DNA of 64,000 nt from Actinomucor elegans. Taxonomy: Eukaryota; Mucoromycota; Mucoromycetes; Mucorales; Mucoraceae. Under the pieces are notes generated by a model that saw only the letters and a program-made list of their open reading frames with translations, was not told where the DNA came from and did not search any database. Below, in pieces: positions 12,006-22,141 of this stretch. The number at the start of each line of letters is the position of its first letter. Position 1 is the stretch's first letter. The stretch lies in NCBI GenBank assembly GCA_026027325.1, contig JAMSLZ010000006.1, positions 186,001-250,000 on the forward strand. Reading direction: 5' to 3'. The translations under genes were made by a program, and so were the position numbers.

Positions 12006-12981
12006 TTAAAGAGAACATGAAGTATCTTTGATCGAAGACTTTTGGGAACTCTTGGCCTTGTTAAGCTTTTTCTTATGATGGGGTATCTTGTTGCTTTCTT
12101 GCACCTTCATTTCCATCATCTGTTTTACAATATTTCGGACATGTTGCTCCGTCATCGTCTCGACTGATTCTACTTTCTCAGTAACGTCAACAGGCTTCGT
12201 TTTCTCTGTATTCAATTTCTTTGAAATTATAGAACTAGTATAAAAGCTGTTTTTTATGAATCCAACACTATCTAATTTACTCGTGGTAGCAGAAAATCTC
12301 TTATTTCGATCATTCGCATTCAAAAGTTGCTTCTCTTTGATGTTGATCTTTTTGTATAAGCCCTTGATGATATTGCGATGAATCTCGCTGATGTTCTCCT
12401 TTTCTAGATCAAATTGGACTATCATCTTTTTGCATTCCTCAACTTGTTTCTCTTTGATCGATTTGAGCGCTTCCTCCAAAGAAGCATTGGCTGCTTTCAA
12501 GAGCAGGTTTTCTTTTTTCTCTTCAATGCACTAATCCAACGTTTGTTGGTGGAGAGTTTCCATTTCAATGCAGCTACTCTCGGCCAATGCTAAAGCCTCT
12601 TTCAAATCCTGACATAATGAGCGAGATACGCCAAGCTCGGGCGTTATGGCTTCCATTGTTTGCTTTAGCTCATTGTTGGCATCATCATCTTGTTCATGCT
12701 GGCCATTAGATGAGAAATACAGCCGCCGCGTTTCATGTAGAAAAGTCAGTTGGTTGCAATTTGGGCAGTTTCTTCTGATGGTCTCATTGAAGTAGTGTTC
12801 GATGCTGTTTTGTATATTACAAGAATGGTTAACAACTAGTAAGCAGAGGCTGAGCTGCGTCACAAACTTACCACGCGCGATCAAATACATGGCCGCAACC
12901 AAGAGCGACTGGTTCAGTGTCGGATTCATTCAGATTATTCAAGCAGATGGTGCATATGATACCTATGGAGGAGGAAGTCAT
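12006..12981 (-). pseudogene. TRAIP-like RING/coiled-coil paralogue A with in-frame stop
   Basis: Exon 1 (12872-12981) and exon 2 (12006-12804) join at the same intron position and phase as the two paralogues upstream. The RING starts at once (ICTICLNN, then GCGHVFDRAC, then CPNC), followed by RRLYFSSN, a hallmark-like position in TRAIP/NOPO ligases, and then a long coiled coil. An in-frame TAG at 12531-12533 (about codon 128) breaks the coiled coil, which then continues in the same frame to 12006. The fifth zinc ligand, normally His, is Asp here. Options are a nonsense mutation in a decaying copy, a 99-nt phase-0 intron (GTATCT near 12631 to TTAG at 12531) that would remove the stop, or a truncated 127-residue product. 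The stop aligns inside a stretch that is coding in both paralogues, so I prefer decay. Confidence 0.65.
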
Positions 12982-13191
12982 GGTTCGAGATAAAAGAAAG
13001 AGTAAAAACATTTCAATATATCCGGTTTACAAGCTACTCGGTACGCTTAGTTGACAACCAATAATGATATATTGCTGCATTGATACAAGACTGGATCACA
13101 CTCATGACAAATAACTAAACGAGTTTACGCAAAAAATGGAACAGGTAGATACAGATAAATTTATAGATAAAATAGATGGATAGTAAATGCT

Positions 13192-14315
13192 TCAAGTTAA
13201 GCTTGAGCTATTGTTATTTAATGCAGGTTGATGATTTGCTCGTGCCTGGTTCCTGGAAGAGCTAGGTCGGTCCAATATATGTAACCCCCCTTTCTCTATA
13301 AGCGTATCAAGTATGTCAATGATTTGGGTCATTTCTTCCGTCTGTTTCTCAAGAGCGTCGACCCTCTTTTTCTGCTTAGTTACTTCTCTATGATGTCTGT
13401 TCCTTTGTCTTTTGATAGATACTAGTTCAGTTTCGAGTGCTAGGATTTCAAGCTCGTGTACTGTTTGTTGATTGGTATCGACAAGTCTTCCAGAAAGCGA
13501 AGAGGTGAGAAGTGTGTTTTGTACACGCACTTGATTGTATTTGCTAGCAAGAACTTTACATTCTGCTTCCAGATCAGTAATTCTCGCCTTGTGAGCAGTA
13601 AGCTCTTCTTCAGCTTTAGCGAGTTGGAGAGTAACTTGCTGTTCTTTTCGAACTAAATTCGCGTTTTGCGTGTTATTTAGAGAACGCATATGTTCGTAGC
13701 TCATCATAGGATCACTGTTACTTTTTGTTAGTTGGCCTAGGGCTTTATTGAGCAGTCCCTCCAAACTCTCTTTCGCTCTTTGTATACGAACTATTTCGAT
13801 ACGCGTTTGGGATAGGCTCGCTTGCAAAGCCAAGTTAGCTTCCTCCAATTTTTTGTTGGCAACTGTAGCCAAAGACAGGTTCGAGACAGCTTCGATCAGC
13901 TCACTGTCTTTTGCTTCATAATCCAAGGATAACTCGATGTATTGGCTAGACAGTTCAGGAGAAGATTGAGAAAGCGCGCAGTTTCTCAAATTTGTTTCTA
14001 GTCGCTCTACTTTATCCTTTAGCGATTGAATGAGGGCATGATCAGCTTCACTTCTGCCCTCATCAATGTTGGAAAAAAACAATCGACGGTACAGCTGAGA
14101 GCTTCTTTCATTGTGCTGTCTTTTGCAAATGGGACACTTTTCCGATCTCTGATAACATTCAAGAATGCTATAAAATAAAACCATTATTATGCGTAATCAT
14201 AAAAAGCACTTGGCTCATTGTACCACTGCTCATCGAATACATGACCGCAAGGCAAGGCAATCATGGTACTATTATGAGTCAAATCTTCTAAACAAATACT
14301 GCATTGAGCCTTCAT
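13192..14315 (-). CDS. TRAIP/NOPO-like RING coiled-coil protein, paralogue B
   Basis: Exon 1 (14224-14315) and exon 2 (13192-14167), with a 56-nt intron, give 355 residues. The N-terminal RING shows QCSICLED, PCGHVFDEQC and KCPICKRQ, then LYRRLFFSN. The rest is nearly all coiled coil (Leu/Glu/Lys heptads) with a basic C-terminal segment near KKRVDALEKQ. RING followed at once by a coiled coil is the layout of TRAIP, a replication-linked E3 ubiquitin ligase. The call is family-level only. The fifth RING ligand is Asp (HVFDEQC) instead of the His found in paralogue C. An ACGCGT box lies 57 bp upstream of the start. It is the middle member of three tandem copies. Confidence 0.75.
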
Positions 14316-14371
14316 GTTTGAGAGTAAAGATAAATATAATCGCAAAAAGATACGGCTAATGGTTACTTGAA

Positions 14372-14377
14372 ACGCGT
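14372..14377. promoter_or_regulatory. ACGCGT (MCB-like) site upstream of RING paralogue B
   Basis: The palindrome ACGCGT lies 57 bp before the paralogue B start codon. In yeasts this MluI cell-cycle box is bound by MBF and drives G1/S genes. A hexamer like this should occur several times by chance in 64 kb, so only its position argues for function. A site at almost the same distance precedes Mcm4. Confidence 0.35.
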
Positions 14378-14530
14378 TGTTATATACATAGCAACCAACC
14401 TCCTAATTGGTGCACAGGGAAAGCCTCAGCTGTGCTACTGTAAACATGAATCATGTATCAAAAGTTCGCCGAGTAAACACCCACAAAATTATTCATAACA
14501 GCAATAGCTAATAAGTAAATAGCCTTTGTT

Positions 14531-15006
14531 TTATCGGATGGCGATGTATCTGTCTATTGTGTGATGCATTCTCTCCATAAAGACCATGGCTGCTCCAACC
14601 ACGTAATTCTATAGTTTTGAGAAGCATACACTTGTATATTTCTATACAATTAAAAATAGCAATTACCATATATTCATTAGCTTGAATAGTGCCCTTATAG
14701 ACAAAGTAGTAGGCACCAGGCGCACTATTTCTTGCTTGTTTGAGCGCTCCTATCAAGTCTACAGGTGTAGGGAGAGCATGAGAATATCTGATTATTTTTC
14801 GCAAATTTGATTAAACAAGACTTGTTTTTTCCTTGGCGTCTTCTTAATTGAAGTTAATCGCGTTTGATGCAGCTCTTCAGGCTCCACTTTCCTTTCAGCT
14901 AAACTTTCTCAATACCACCATCGAGTAATGTTTGATTCTTTGTAATTCCTAAACCTAGTAATGCTGTATTGAAACTGACAGTTTTTCTGAAAAGTTTTTT
15001 GGTCAT
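14531..15006 (-). pseudogene. Small unknown gene broken by two apparent one-base losses
   Basis: Three coding-looking pieces follow each other on the minus strand. Piece 1 runs from an ATG at 15006 (MTKKLFRKTVSFNTALLG) to a TAG. Piece 2, one frame over, continues with LAERKVEPEELHQTRLTS to a TAA at 14792. Piece 3 continues with IIRYSHALPTPVDLIGALKQ and, after an intron starting GTAATTGC and ending CTATAG, finishes with GAAMVFMERMHHTIDRYI at 14531. Adding one T to the TTT near the first break and one A to the A-run near the second would join all three pieces into one frame. I do not recognise the protein. It may be a pseudogene, a gene with sequence errors, or two separate small genes. Confidence 0.35.
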
Positions 15007-16520
15007 AAGTGAGACGAGGATGAAATAGATATCTGTTACTTCAAACGTAATCTCGAAAATGCATAGTCAAAGCTGGTCCAGACATTTTTTTTTTCTGTAG
15101 TTGTCATACAAGTATAAGAAGTGAGATGTTTATGCAGTAGATGAAATTGTCTTTTTGTTATATGTGTATAAATCCTGGTTAATTGAATCGTCTATTAGTG
15201 ATCAGCAATGCATACCAATGAATACTATTAATTAGTATACTAATCTACCTATCACCTACTATACCTCTATCATTCATAGCAACTACTATTTGTTGCGGAC
15301 TATTATTAGGTATGGCCTTATTCTGCATTTAAAAGTCGCTTATGCATATATATTCTGTTATGCAGATATCGTTGTTCGTTACATTGTAATTAGTAATAGC
15401 TGCAGAAATATAATAAAAAAAAGGCCTTTAGAAGGAAAACAAAGAGATTATAATAAAGAACATTCTGAAGCTATCAAAGATACCAATTAAAATATTTAAT
15501 CATGTCCATTTGGCTGAATTAAAATGAAATCATTGTAATTCAATTAAACGATGGTTCTAATAGATGCAGTAGCTTATTTTAAACATGTATATACTACCAA
15601 TAAAAAGTGACATTAAGCCATCAATAGTTGAGAAATGTAAAAATCTTTAAATTTAGTTTTAAGTGAGATTCATGTAGTTTATATAGAGTTTTTCCTAAAA
15701 TGCAATAGATCTGTCATACTTTAGTTCAATTATTCTTCTAGTATCTACATCGTTCGAGGAATATAAAGATGTTGAAAATGGCTCAATGTTGGAAAAATCT
15801 CAAGGGTATCCCCTTGGGGACCCAATTTTTATTGAATGTAAACTATTGAAGCTATGGTGATTGTATTTTTTTTTTTTTAAAAAAAAAAAAAACGCTGAAA
15901 GGCCCATTATATCTGCAGTAATTCTATGGAACAGACGAAGTCTCCAGTATACTTTATGTTCTTTGACGTATAGCCAAATTTTACATATCCTTTATTAAAA
16001 ACAACTTTTGAGTTTTGATAGTCTTTTTGTCAAAAAACAAGATTAAATTTCGAACCTTTGTTCTAAGTGAGACCCCTCAAGGAAACATAGTCAATAAAGC
16101 TTCATAATGTGATACTTTACTTGGATTTTTGACGATACTAGAAACATAATTAATTATGATAGAATCAACTATATGCTAGTCTTTTGTTTTGTTGTATACA
16201 TTAAAAAGAGACCGACTAGCAAATGAAAACGACAGCCCAACAGCCAGATGTTTAACTAGCCATAACGGTACTTCATTTGTTCTTTTCGGTTTTATAACAC
16301 TTCTAGTCGTTGATAGTGATACCTTAACCCTTTTTTTTTTACAAGGTCATTTTTGAAGCATATACTAGCGCCGGATTGGTAAAATAATGAACTAGGCATA
16401 CACATACTACTTTATTCTTAATCATCTAGTGGCAATATACCACCGATTTAAAATATTAACTACTAAATACTAAAGGCTGTCGATTATTAAATATACAGTT
16501 GCGTATAGACGGCTTATGTT
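15007..16520. other. Intergenic between RING paralogues
   Basis: AT-rich with no supported gene. A T-run meets an A-run at about 15867-15891, giving a near-perfect A/T hairpin. A 66-codon plus-strand frame near 15290 has no domain. Confidence 0.55.
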
Positions 16521-17629
16521 TCAAGAGCAAAATACAACTACAGAGATACTATCCGATCTACGTCGTACTCTTGGTATTTTTGCTGTCTGATCATTTCTGT
16601 TTGCTATAGTATTAAAAGCGTCCATTTTCTGCTGCATCTCTTCATGCACACTGCGCGTCTTTTGCACTGCATTATGGAATTTGACTATTCTTTTATCAAG
16701 GTCATTACATTTTGCGACGACGCAGTCTAACTCTTTCTTGACGTGATTGTAACTATTAGCCATTTCTTCAAACTCCTCTTCAACTTGGTTCCAAGAGCTT
16801 TTTAATGTCTTGATGCTGCCCTTCACTGTTGATTTTGTCGAGCGGAGATCATTCGGTTTGTCTCTGCTCTTGGTCGCATTTTCCTTTAGTATTTCTTTGT
16901 TTTTTGCAATACTGTCATTAACCAACGCTTGTAGCCCATGGTAAGTGAGTTTTCTCTTCTTTTGTTCCTGTTTTTGTTTCGACACAAATCTATTCATTTC
17001 AGTCTCCAAACCGTCATCCTTTTCTTCTTTCAGTTGTTTCCACCATTGATCCTGAGAGGAGGACCGAGCAGTTTCTTCAAGGTCACTCAATTTGCGATTG
17101 CATTGCCTGTTTTCTTCCAACAAATCCTTGTACGCAAGTTGGTTGTTCCTGTTGATCTCTGTCAATTGAGTGATTCTCTCAACTGCTTTGTATAACTCGG
17201 TGTCTTTTCTTTGATGATCGCGTTCTAGAATTTGGCATTTGTCTTGTAGCTTTCGCAAGCTTGTTTTACTTGATACAAGACTATTATTAGCCTGATCTAA
17301 CGCCTTGCAGAGTTCGTTAATTTTGTCTTGCAGGCCCTGAACCAAATCGCTTTGCTCAAACGCGTTGTTATTACAATTCTCTGCTGAAAGATATAGAGGG
17401 CGCACTTGGACATTAGAACAACTTTGTTTGCAGATCGGACAAGCTTTTACTGTCTGTAAGCATTGCAGTATACTTTGATCATAAATATGTCTTAGCATGT
17501 TGGTCATTATGACAGATTAGGATTGAAATGTTACCAGTTACGATGAAATACATGGGCACAAGGTAAAAAACCTGAATCACCTTCACTCAAGCTATCGATA
17601 CAAATACTACAAATGACTGTCGTCCCCAT
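16521..17629 (-). CDS. TRAIP/NOPO-like RING coiled-coil protein, paralogue C
   Basis: Exon 1 (17535-17629) and exon 2 (16521-17472), with a 62-nt intron, give 348 residues. I chose the ATG at 17629 (MGTTVICSICIDSL) because the longer frame upstream is a low-complexity TG/Phe tract. The RING is canonical: ICSIC, PCAHVFHRNC with His as fifth ligand, and ACPICKQSC, followed by VRPLYLS. The rest is coiled coil (DLVQGLQDKINELCKALDQ and on). The single intron falls at the same codon (TG/C of the sixth ligand Cys) as in the other two copies, which shows common descent. It is probably the least changed member. A ubiquitin-ligase role is inferred from the RING. Confidence 0.78.
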
Positions 17630-19170
17630 TGTTCGATCTATGAAGAGGGTAGAAAAAATAAAGTGTGTGTGTGTGTGTATGTGTATATATAAAAAGAAAA
17701 AGAAAGAGAATAGTTCCAGAGAGGTAACACAAGTTGAGGTTACATTTTCAGTCATTTTGCATATAGGCGTTCTTTAGAGCACTCTACAAAATACTTGGTA
17801 TCATATTGTAATGTTAGTCTTTGATCATCTAGCAAGTGACTGAAAGTTATTGTTTCTCAAAAGTATACCATTAACAATTTGCAACATTGATGCCTGTTTA
17901 AAGCCTTGATCAAGCATATAAAAGGGAACTATAGCCAAGCCCATATTAATGGCACCTAATTATAGAGGAGTTATTAATAATCTCCAAGCCTATTCGCTTC
18001 AAGGAGCTTTGTATCAACTTGCCAAGAACACGAAACAAAAAGTGGATCAAATATAAGATATTCTCTCATATGTTAATGACAAACATAATAGCTGTATACA
18101 TATCACTTGGACAAGCTTCATTAATGCAAAAAAAAAAAAAAAAAAGGCTCTACATAATTCCGATGACCCCCTCCGGAGAACAAGTTTTCTATTCGATTTT
18201 CTCCAAACTCTATACTTGTAAAAAGAGCTTCACATTTCATTTAGATCTCTCTAAGTAAATAATGCACTAATTTACGTTGATTCTCCTGTACGTTTTTTTG
18301 ATTGTCTCAGCTGCATGAAAGTCAATAGTTGGAAATCGAACTTGATTGGTCGGCGAAATGCCGAAAACATATTTTTTTTTTCCGTACTGGATTATAGGTT
18401 TCGATAGTATTTTGAAGTGCTTTTCATACAGGAGAAAGGTCCAAATAACCGTAAAGCTTTCTGACAAAAATTATAGAAAATATTATTGCGTATCAAATGG
18501 AATTATATGCTATGGATCTAAATGAAATGTCTCTAGCTAAAAATTAAAAATCGATTTAAACCTTGGGTCGCTGCAATAATTGAATGCAAGTGAACTCAAA
18601 ACTACCTCTCATTGGATGTAGGTATGAAAACGTAATAAGAGAGAGGAAGTAAGGTAATTGAATGATTTCATGTTCGATTTCGTCAAAATGCCACATTTGA
18701 TTAGCAGTGCACTTTCAAAACGAATTGCAGCAACTATTCACATTGTTTACGCAAATTTAACAAATGTCTTGGCCGCATTGGCTAATCATTAATTCAGCAG
18801 CATTTTATTCTTTTGTCAAAACTATTATCCCACACAGAGTGCAGGCGAATTCTTCATTTTTGATAGTAGAAGATGAGGGTACCGTAGCACAAGGCACCCT
18901 AAAGAGGCGCGAAACCAAGACATTTGAAGCGGCGCAGTTATTTTGCGAATTGCAAATACTCAATGTTAGCCAATGAAAACAGTGGACGATTTCGCCATCT
19001 TCCTGCTATTCAAGTGGATAGCGAAAGGAAGCTATTCATTGTAAAGAGAAGGAGGAAGTGCAAACGGTTTCTTTTTCGTTTTCTTTCCCTCTTTACTTTC
19101 TTACTTTTTCACTTTTTGTATATTTGATGATATGAACATTTTATTAAATATGATGGATGAATGGTTTTAG
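17630..19170. other. Intergenic, no gene seen
   Basis: Contains a TG/CA repeat (about 17660-17690), A-runs near 18128-18144 and short frames without domains. Nothing coding is supported. Confidence 0.55.
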
Positions 19171-20086
19171 TTACTTGTTATCAGCTTGAATACGGTTTCC
19201 TCCGATAGAGTAGAACGAACAAATACCGCTACTTCTGGCTCTGCCTGTGGTTTCCTCAAATGTTTTGCACATCTTGTATGGAGGTGTGTATAGATGTAGA
19301 GAGACCGCCCCTCTTTCTTTACTTGGATTAGAGATACGATGCAAACCTATTTTATCTACAAGGTATAATTACTATACATTATTTGGCAAACGATGATTGG
19401 CTAATAATCATTACCATGTACATAGGTGACTTGGTTTGGCTGATAAACGGTATCTCTTGATACAGCCAATGGTTGACCATTTAACTCATTATGAGTCGGT
19501 GATGCTGCCTCTGTAATGTCTGCAATAACTTCCTCTTGCTCATCAGCTGATGATGTAGGCCAATCAAATAGTGTTTCCTGCAATTCTCCGTCAAGGATTT
19601 TCATTACACAATGTGAACCCGCATGGTCGTGAATTGGACTAGACGCTATTAGTACACCAAACAAGGCTAAATTAACGAGGATGCTCACCTTTTCTGGCCT
19701 TTACTCCAAGCCAAGATCATTAGGTTAAACTATACGTATATTTAGTATTTTTGCGACTACAACACCCGGTCACGCCGCGTGTGATTTACCTTTCCGTTGC
19801 CGTCATCAATCAAGTTTCGAGTATATGCTCTAGAATGATCAAACAGCGTGTACTTGTTCCAATCAGCAGAGTTGGAACTATATCGCGTCATCAATTGAAT
19901 AATTTGTTCAGCGTCTATCTTTTCAGAATCAAGACCTTCATCACCCAGAACATGATGAATAGATTTTACAAGGTCACTCAGTTTAAAGTCATTTGAAGAG
20001 GATGATGGATCATAGGGAGCCAAATTATTTGGACAATCAGAAGCGTTCAAGGGTTCAAGCAAAAGAGGTTCTTGTGGAGGTGCCAT
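19171..20086 (-). CDS. Cysteine dioxygenase
   Basis: Four exons (19790-20086, 19689-19729, 19415-19638, 19171-19355) give 248 residues. The enzyme oxidises L-cysteine with O2 to cysteine sulfinate, the first step of cysteine breakdown to taurine/sulfate. The cupin signature is clear: YTRNLIDDGNGKFNLMIL, then PIHDHAGSHCVMKILDGEL with the first two iron-binding His, ETLFDWP, and IGLHRISN with the third His. The Cys of SHCVMK and the Tyr of HLYTPPY match the pair that forms the thioether crosslink in mammalian CDO, so the cofactor is probably made here too. The intron before PIHDH needs the second of two AG acceptors (CGTCTAG), because the first would bring in a stop. A TATATAAA box sits about 52 bp upstream. 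Confidence 0.95.
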
Positions 20087-20136
20087 AGTGAATAGTGTTA
20101 AAGAAAAAGAAGAAATGGGCAAGGAGAATGCAATAG

Positions 20137-20145
20137 CTTTATATA
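20137..20145 (-). promoter_or_regulatory. TATA box of cysteine dioxygenase gene
   Basis: TATATAAAG on the minus strand, about 51 bp before the chosen ATG, which is a good distance for a short leader. Confidence 0.5.
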
Positions 20146-20744
20146 CACCCCCACTGCATCATTACAATGTGACGATGATTGCATTTCTAAAGGAACCGCA
20201 CCAATGGAGAAGGTACTAGACAATGGTTCATATCTTCCCGAATAGGTCATATCAATCCAACTTTTCCCACCCTACTTCAACTAAAAGGATGCATTACTAG
20301 GAGTCACAGTTCGGTTAAAGGTAAGCGCTGAAACAAAAAGAAATTTGGAGCGAGTTTTGCCTTTTACGTCAATAATTTCTCTATTGATAAAATAAACTTC
20401 CTTGCATTTCGCGGCATTTAGAGTGTAACTGTACTATTTTGAAGGAAGTAGTGGAAAAACATCTTGCTACAATAGCCGGATCGGATTAAATCCTCCACTG
20501 ACAGTAGTTTATTCAAAATACGGCGAAAAGTGATAGTAATCTATGCACCGAGCACCTCATTCAAACTGTATTACTAGTCACTTGATGCACAATAGCGAAT
20601 ATTTGACCGCATTTGATAATACTAGACTTATCTGTTACTTGCATTACAATATCCAAAGTCAATGATTGTAACCTAAGATGAAACGAGTAAACACTTGCCC
20701 AATACCAAGCCAAATAATCGCATACCATTGAATCTGATCTGGCT
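20146..20744. other. Intergenic
   Basis: Between the cysteine dioxygenase promoter and the 3' end of the next minus-strand gene. I see nothing coding. Confidence 0.55.
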
Positions 20745-21540
20745 CTAGGTAGACAGTATCCTGTTTAGTAGCGAGCTTAATTTCATCGAATCGCTGTTCA
20801 ATTCTGGCTTTATAACTGATGAAAGGAATGCCTTGTCGATTAATGCATTGCTAATAGAATATATATCAATAACCCCTTCTTGAGAAACAACTAGCACAAC
20901 AAATCTTACATAAAGCAAAGCTAGCTGATAAGCAATGTATTTATGGTTCGTTAAATTCAAATCATGATAAAGTCGACATGCTGTAACATAAAGCTGGTCT
21001 AGATGAGCCAGCTCGTAGACCTGCTGCTCTTCCGATTGGAGCGTAATTCCCGCTTCATTGAACAGGAACCGGGTAGCCTTGGAGAATAGCTTTTGGGCTC
21101 GGATAGATTCCAACAGATTATTCTTTGTTGGATTCTTTCTAATGTCTAGTTGAATATTCAATGCTACTTCATGTAATTTCTATCAAATTCATTTTAGTCA
21201 ATCTAAAAAACAAAACAAAACAAAATAAAATAAAACAAAAGCACTTGCCTTGAGTGTTGCATCTGCAATCCTCAATCCTCCCTTTGTTTTCCAAAGTTCT
21301 AATCTGTCCATCTTTTCAAGAATAAGCTCCAAATGACTCAATTGCTTCAACAATTGCAACTCTTGACACGCCTTTCTGTTTTCTTTTTTCACTAAAAGTG
21401 GCTCACGCACACGGATTCGAACTGTTTCTTTTGAATTAGGTCATTGGCTTCGATCGAAGCTTCAATATATTTGAATTACCCTGACTTATTGTATTGGTTT
21501 GAACAGTTTTTAAAGGTAATGTTTGTGATAATTTGCTCAT
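20745..21540 (-). CDS. Unknown helical protein
   Basis: Three exons (21480-21540, 21249-21427, 20745-21179) give 224 residues. I do not recognise a family. It begins MSKLSQTLPLKTVQTN, then has a basic stretch (VRIRVREPLLVKKENRKA). Amphipathic helices follow for the rest of the protein (LKQLSHLELILEKMDRLELW, ESIRAQKLFSKATRFLF, YQLALLYVRFVVLVV). No signal peptide or metal-binding motif is seen. The second intron uses a GC donor (AAG/GCAAGT at 21248), a rare but accepted class. With it the frame is continuous; without it the frame ends in a T-rich intron. The family and role stay open. Confidence 0.65.
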
Positions 21541-22005
21541 TGCACTGATAAGAGTAGACCTGAAAATCCTCCTTTTACTCTAGTGCGTTGATAATACCCT
21601 GAAACAGGTGACCAGCTTATAGTGTAACAAACGATTCGTGATATGTACTATCTGTGAAGCCAGCCCAGATGCTTATTCTGTTTAAAAAATGCGTTCATGA
21701 CGTTTGAACTTTTTTAAAAATAAAGATAAAAATTGAAAACAAGGGGGGGGACAAAAGTATATCAGACTTCATTATTATGCCATGATAGGATATTACAAAC
21801 TTCTGCCTTCCCCATTTAACTGGTACCTGAATTGTCTGATATCTTGATTGGCTGACGGAGGATATATATACGTCATGCAGAAACTCTGATTGGGCAAAAG
21901 GAAAAGAAATTTTCGGATTATATAGACTACTAACGTTGCTTTTCGCTTAATAAAAGATTGTGTATCATTTCAATCTATAGGTTGCGTTCACAAGTCTTTC
22001 ATAAG

Positions 22006-22040
<35 letters not shown>

Positions 22041-22141
22041 GCTCAAATCCAATGTGTTCTATTTAATTGACCCTACAATGCACTGGCGTTTTTTTTTTTC
22101 AAAGCAAAATTGTTCCAAGTGTCTCCATCCATGAAAATACT
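21541..22141. other. Intergenic with 30-base A-run
   Basis: Contains a G-run near 21743-21751, the A-run at 22009-22038 and a possible TATA-like segment near 21865. It is probably promoter for the unknown helical protein plus the 3' end of the TBC gene. Confidence 0.5.
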
